36,483 bases of DNA, taken from positions 1 through 36,483 of the forward strand of contig CAMAUX010000010.1 of NCBI GenBank assembly GCA_945861435.1. Reading direction: 5' to 3'. Source of the DNA: Chthoniobacter flavus. Lineage in GTDB: Bacteria; Verrucomicrobiota; Verrucomicrobiia; Chthoniobacterales; Chthoniobacteraceae. Position 1 is the stretch's first letter; the number at the start of each line of letters is the position of its first letter. This document shows positions 35,206-36,483 of the stretch, one piece after another. The position numbers and the translations under genes were made by a program. The notes below the pieces were generated by a model that was not told the DNA's origin, did no database searches, and worked only from the letters and a program-made list of their open reading frames with translations.

Positions 35206-36483
35206 TCCGGCGTTCCATCCGCTCAGACACGCTCGCGAGCCGCCTCCCTACGGTATTCAGGGCGGCGCCGGCTTTTGTTTGCGCAGTCTTCTGGGGGGCC
35301 CTCCTGCTGACCGCTCCACTCCACGGCGCGCAAGCCCCCGCCTTCGAACAGGCCGTCCAGCCCGTGCTAAAGGAGTTCTGTATCAACTGTCATTCCACGG
35401 AAAAACAGAAGGGCGACCTCGACCTCGAACGCTTCACCTCACTCGATCTCGCGAAGGCCGCTCCGTCCGTATGGGAGCGCTCGCTGGAGCAGATCCGGGA
35501 CGGTGAGATGCCGCCCAAGAACAAGCCGAAGCCTTCCCCGGCCCAGTTGAAAACGCTCACGGATTGGATGCAGGGCACGCTGGACGGGATCGCGCTCGCC
35601 AGCGCGGGCGACCCGGGGCCAGTGGTGCTCAGGCGCCTTTCCAACATGGAGTACACTTACTCTCTGCGCGATCTGACCGGTGTCGACTCACTCGATCCGG
35701 CGCGGGAATTTCCGGTCGACGGTGCGGCCGGCGAAGGATTTACCAACGCCGGCGCGGCGCTCGTGATGTCCCCGGCGCTCCTCACCAAATACCTCGATGC
35801 CGCAAAGCAGGTGGCCGCTCACATGGTCCTCCTTCCCGATGGTATCCGGTTTTCCCCAAGCACCTCCGCGCAGGACTGGACCAACGAGACATTGGATCGG
35901 ATCCGCTCCCTGTACGCCCGCCACTCCGGAACCGCAAAAGCGTCTGAGACCACACAGCAGGGGATCAAACTGGACGTCGGCGATGGAAGCGGCCGCCTTC
36001 CGCTGCAGTCCTATCTCGATGCGCTCCAGGGCAGACGCAACTCCGAGGGCCTCAGTCCGAAGTATCTCGCGCTTCTCAAAGCAGCACTCACAGCGCAGGA
36101 ACCGGATATCCTCCTGGACCCGCTCCGAGAGGCGTTCAGCAAGGGGAAACTCTCCGTCGCAGACATCGAACCGTGGCAGAACGCCCTCTGGCGCTTCACG
36201 CAGGTCGGTCACATCGGGAAGCAGAACGGGCCGAAGGCATGGCAGGAACCCGTCACGCCCCTTTCCAACCGCTTCGAATCGAGGATCAAACTCACCGGGG
36301 CGACGGATACCATCCTATACCTCACCGCCACAGACGCTGGCGACGGCCCTGCGGGTGATGATGTCCTCTGGAACGATGCGCGGCTTGTGGCACCGGGTCG
36401 TCCCGACATCCCAGTCTCAAGCATCGACGCCCTTGTCGCTCATCTCGCCTCCCGACGGGAGGCGTTGATCACCTCCGCAGAAC
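35202..36483 (+). CDS. PSD3/PSD4-type cytochrome, partial (5' part)
   Basis: An open frame from ATG 35202 to the window edge, at least 427 codons. It begins with a long N-region and hydrophobic signal (FVCAVFWGALLLTAPLHGAQ), then heme C60-INC-H64 with STEKQKGDLDLERF and IRDGEMPPKNKPKP, the same opening as the cytochrome at 24726-27323. The block RRLSNMEYTYSLRDLTGVD matches the start of DUF1587, followed by DGAAGEGFTNAGAALVMSP. The remainder should carry DUF1592, DUF1588 and DUF1585 outside the window. It overlaps the GntR stop by 4 bp (ATGA), so the regulator and the cytochrome are in one transcript. Reaction and partners are unknown. Confidence 0.88.
   Translation, partial: MIRRSIRSDTLASRLPTVFRAAPAFVCAVFWGALLLTAPLHGAQAPAFEQAVQPVLKEFCINCHSTEKQKGDLDLERFTSLDLAKAAPSVWERSLEQIRDGEMPPKNKPKPSPAQLKTLTDWMQGTLDGIALASAGDPGPVVLRRLSNMEYTYSLRDLTGVDSLDPAREFPVDGAAGEGFTNAGAALVMSPALLTKYLDAAKQVAAHMVLLPDGIRFSPSTSAQDWTNETLDRIRSLYARHSGTAKASETTQQGIKLDVGDGSGRLPLQSYLDALQGRRNSEGLSPKYLALLKAALTAQEPDILLDPLREAFSKGKLSVADIEPWQNALWRFTQVGHIGKQNGPKAWQEPVTPLSNRFESRIKLTGATDTILYLTATDAGDGPAGDDVLWNDARLVAPGRPDIPVSSIDALVAHLASRREALITSAE

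Noticed and set aside
1-36483. CRISPR arrays, tRNA or rRNA genes, prophage
   Set aside because: No regularly spaced repeats, no cloverleaf-like sequence and no phage structural or integrase gene were recognised.

Overview
This window looks like a chromosomal stretch from a member of the PVC superphylum, most probably Verrucomicrobiota. That rests on the families present: PSCyt/PSD (DUF1549/DUF1553), DUF1501, DUF1552, DUF1587/1592/1588/1585, PVC-type membrane-bound dehydrogenase/heme proteins, a ThuA domain, many secreted sulfatases, and the 'S-x-D-L-x-x-W' beta domain common at protein ends in this phylum. Most of it is accessory, secretome-rich DNA with several scars of gene loss. No rRNA, tRNA or CRISPR array was seen. 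Functions are family-level assignments from reading the translated sequence; no database search was possible.

Layout. (1) 1-4801: the 3' end of an IS91/IS801-like transposase gene, then a 1504-residue exported dehydrogenase/heme/ThuA fusion. (2) 4887-11495, minus strand: a sulfatase array. Three intact sulfatases (CxPxR active sites) alternate with three sulfatase relics: a C-terminal tail, a 122-residue internally deleted gene, and a 5'-truncated gene with an in-frame stop. The junctions share a nearly identical tail-plus-leader module. (3) 11501-14105: a stranded C-terminal fragment of a plus-strand protein, a PAPS-type sulfotransferase and a diheme cytochrome c peroxidase/MauG-like protein. 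(4) 14106-15730: about 640 bp with no convincing gene, then a ParS/Xre-RES toxin-antitoxin pair. (5) 16141-22768: a giant PSCyt1-WD40-PSCyt2-PSD1 protein followed by its usual DUF1501 partner. (6) 27323-22917, minus strand: a tightly coupled operon of a DUF1587/1592-type cytochrome, a two-domain HMA-like protein and a DUF1552 protein. (7) 27652-28262: a VapBC-type pair. (8) 28514-30232: an exported clan-A glycoside hydrolase. (9) 34276-30365, minus strand: an enolase-superfamily enzyme and a PVC dehydrogenase/cytochrome. Divergent from these is a GntR/FCD regulator overlapping a further PSD3/PSD4-type cytochrome that runs off the window end.

How it may work together (inference): the secreted hydrolase, sulfatases, dehydrogenases and c-type cytochromes fit the oxidative and hydrolytic breakdown of sulfated or otherwise complex polysaccharides outside the cytoplasm. 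The GntR-enolase-superfamily divergon at the right end looks like a sugar-acid regulon tied to two heme proteins. The two toxin-antitoxin pairs each carry a dyad operator in a short promoter. The relics show that the sulfatase array has been reshaped by recombination between repeated gene ends.
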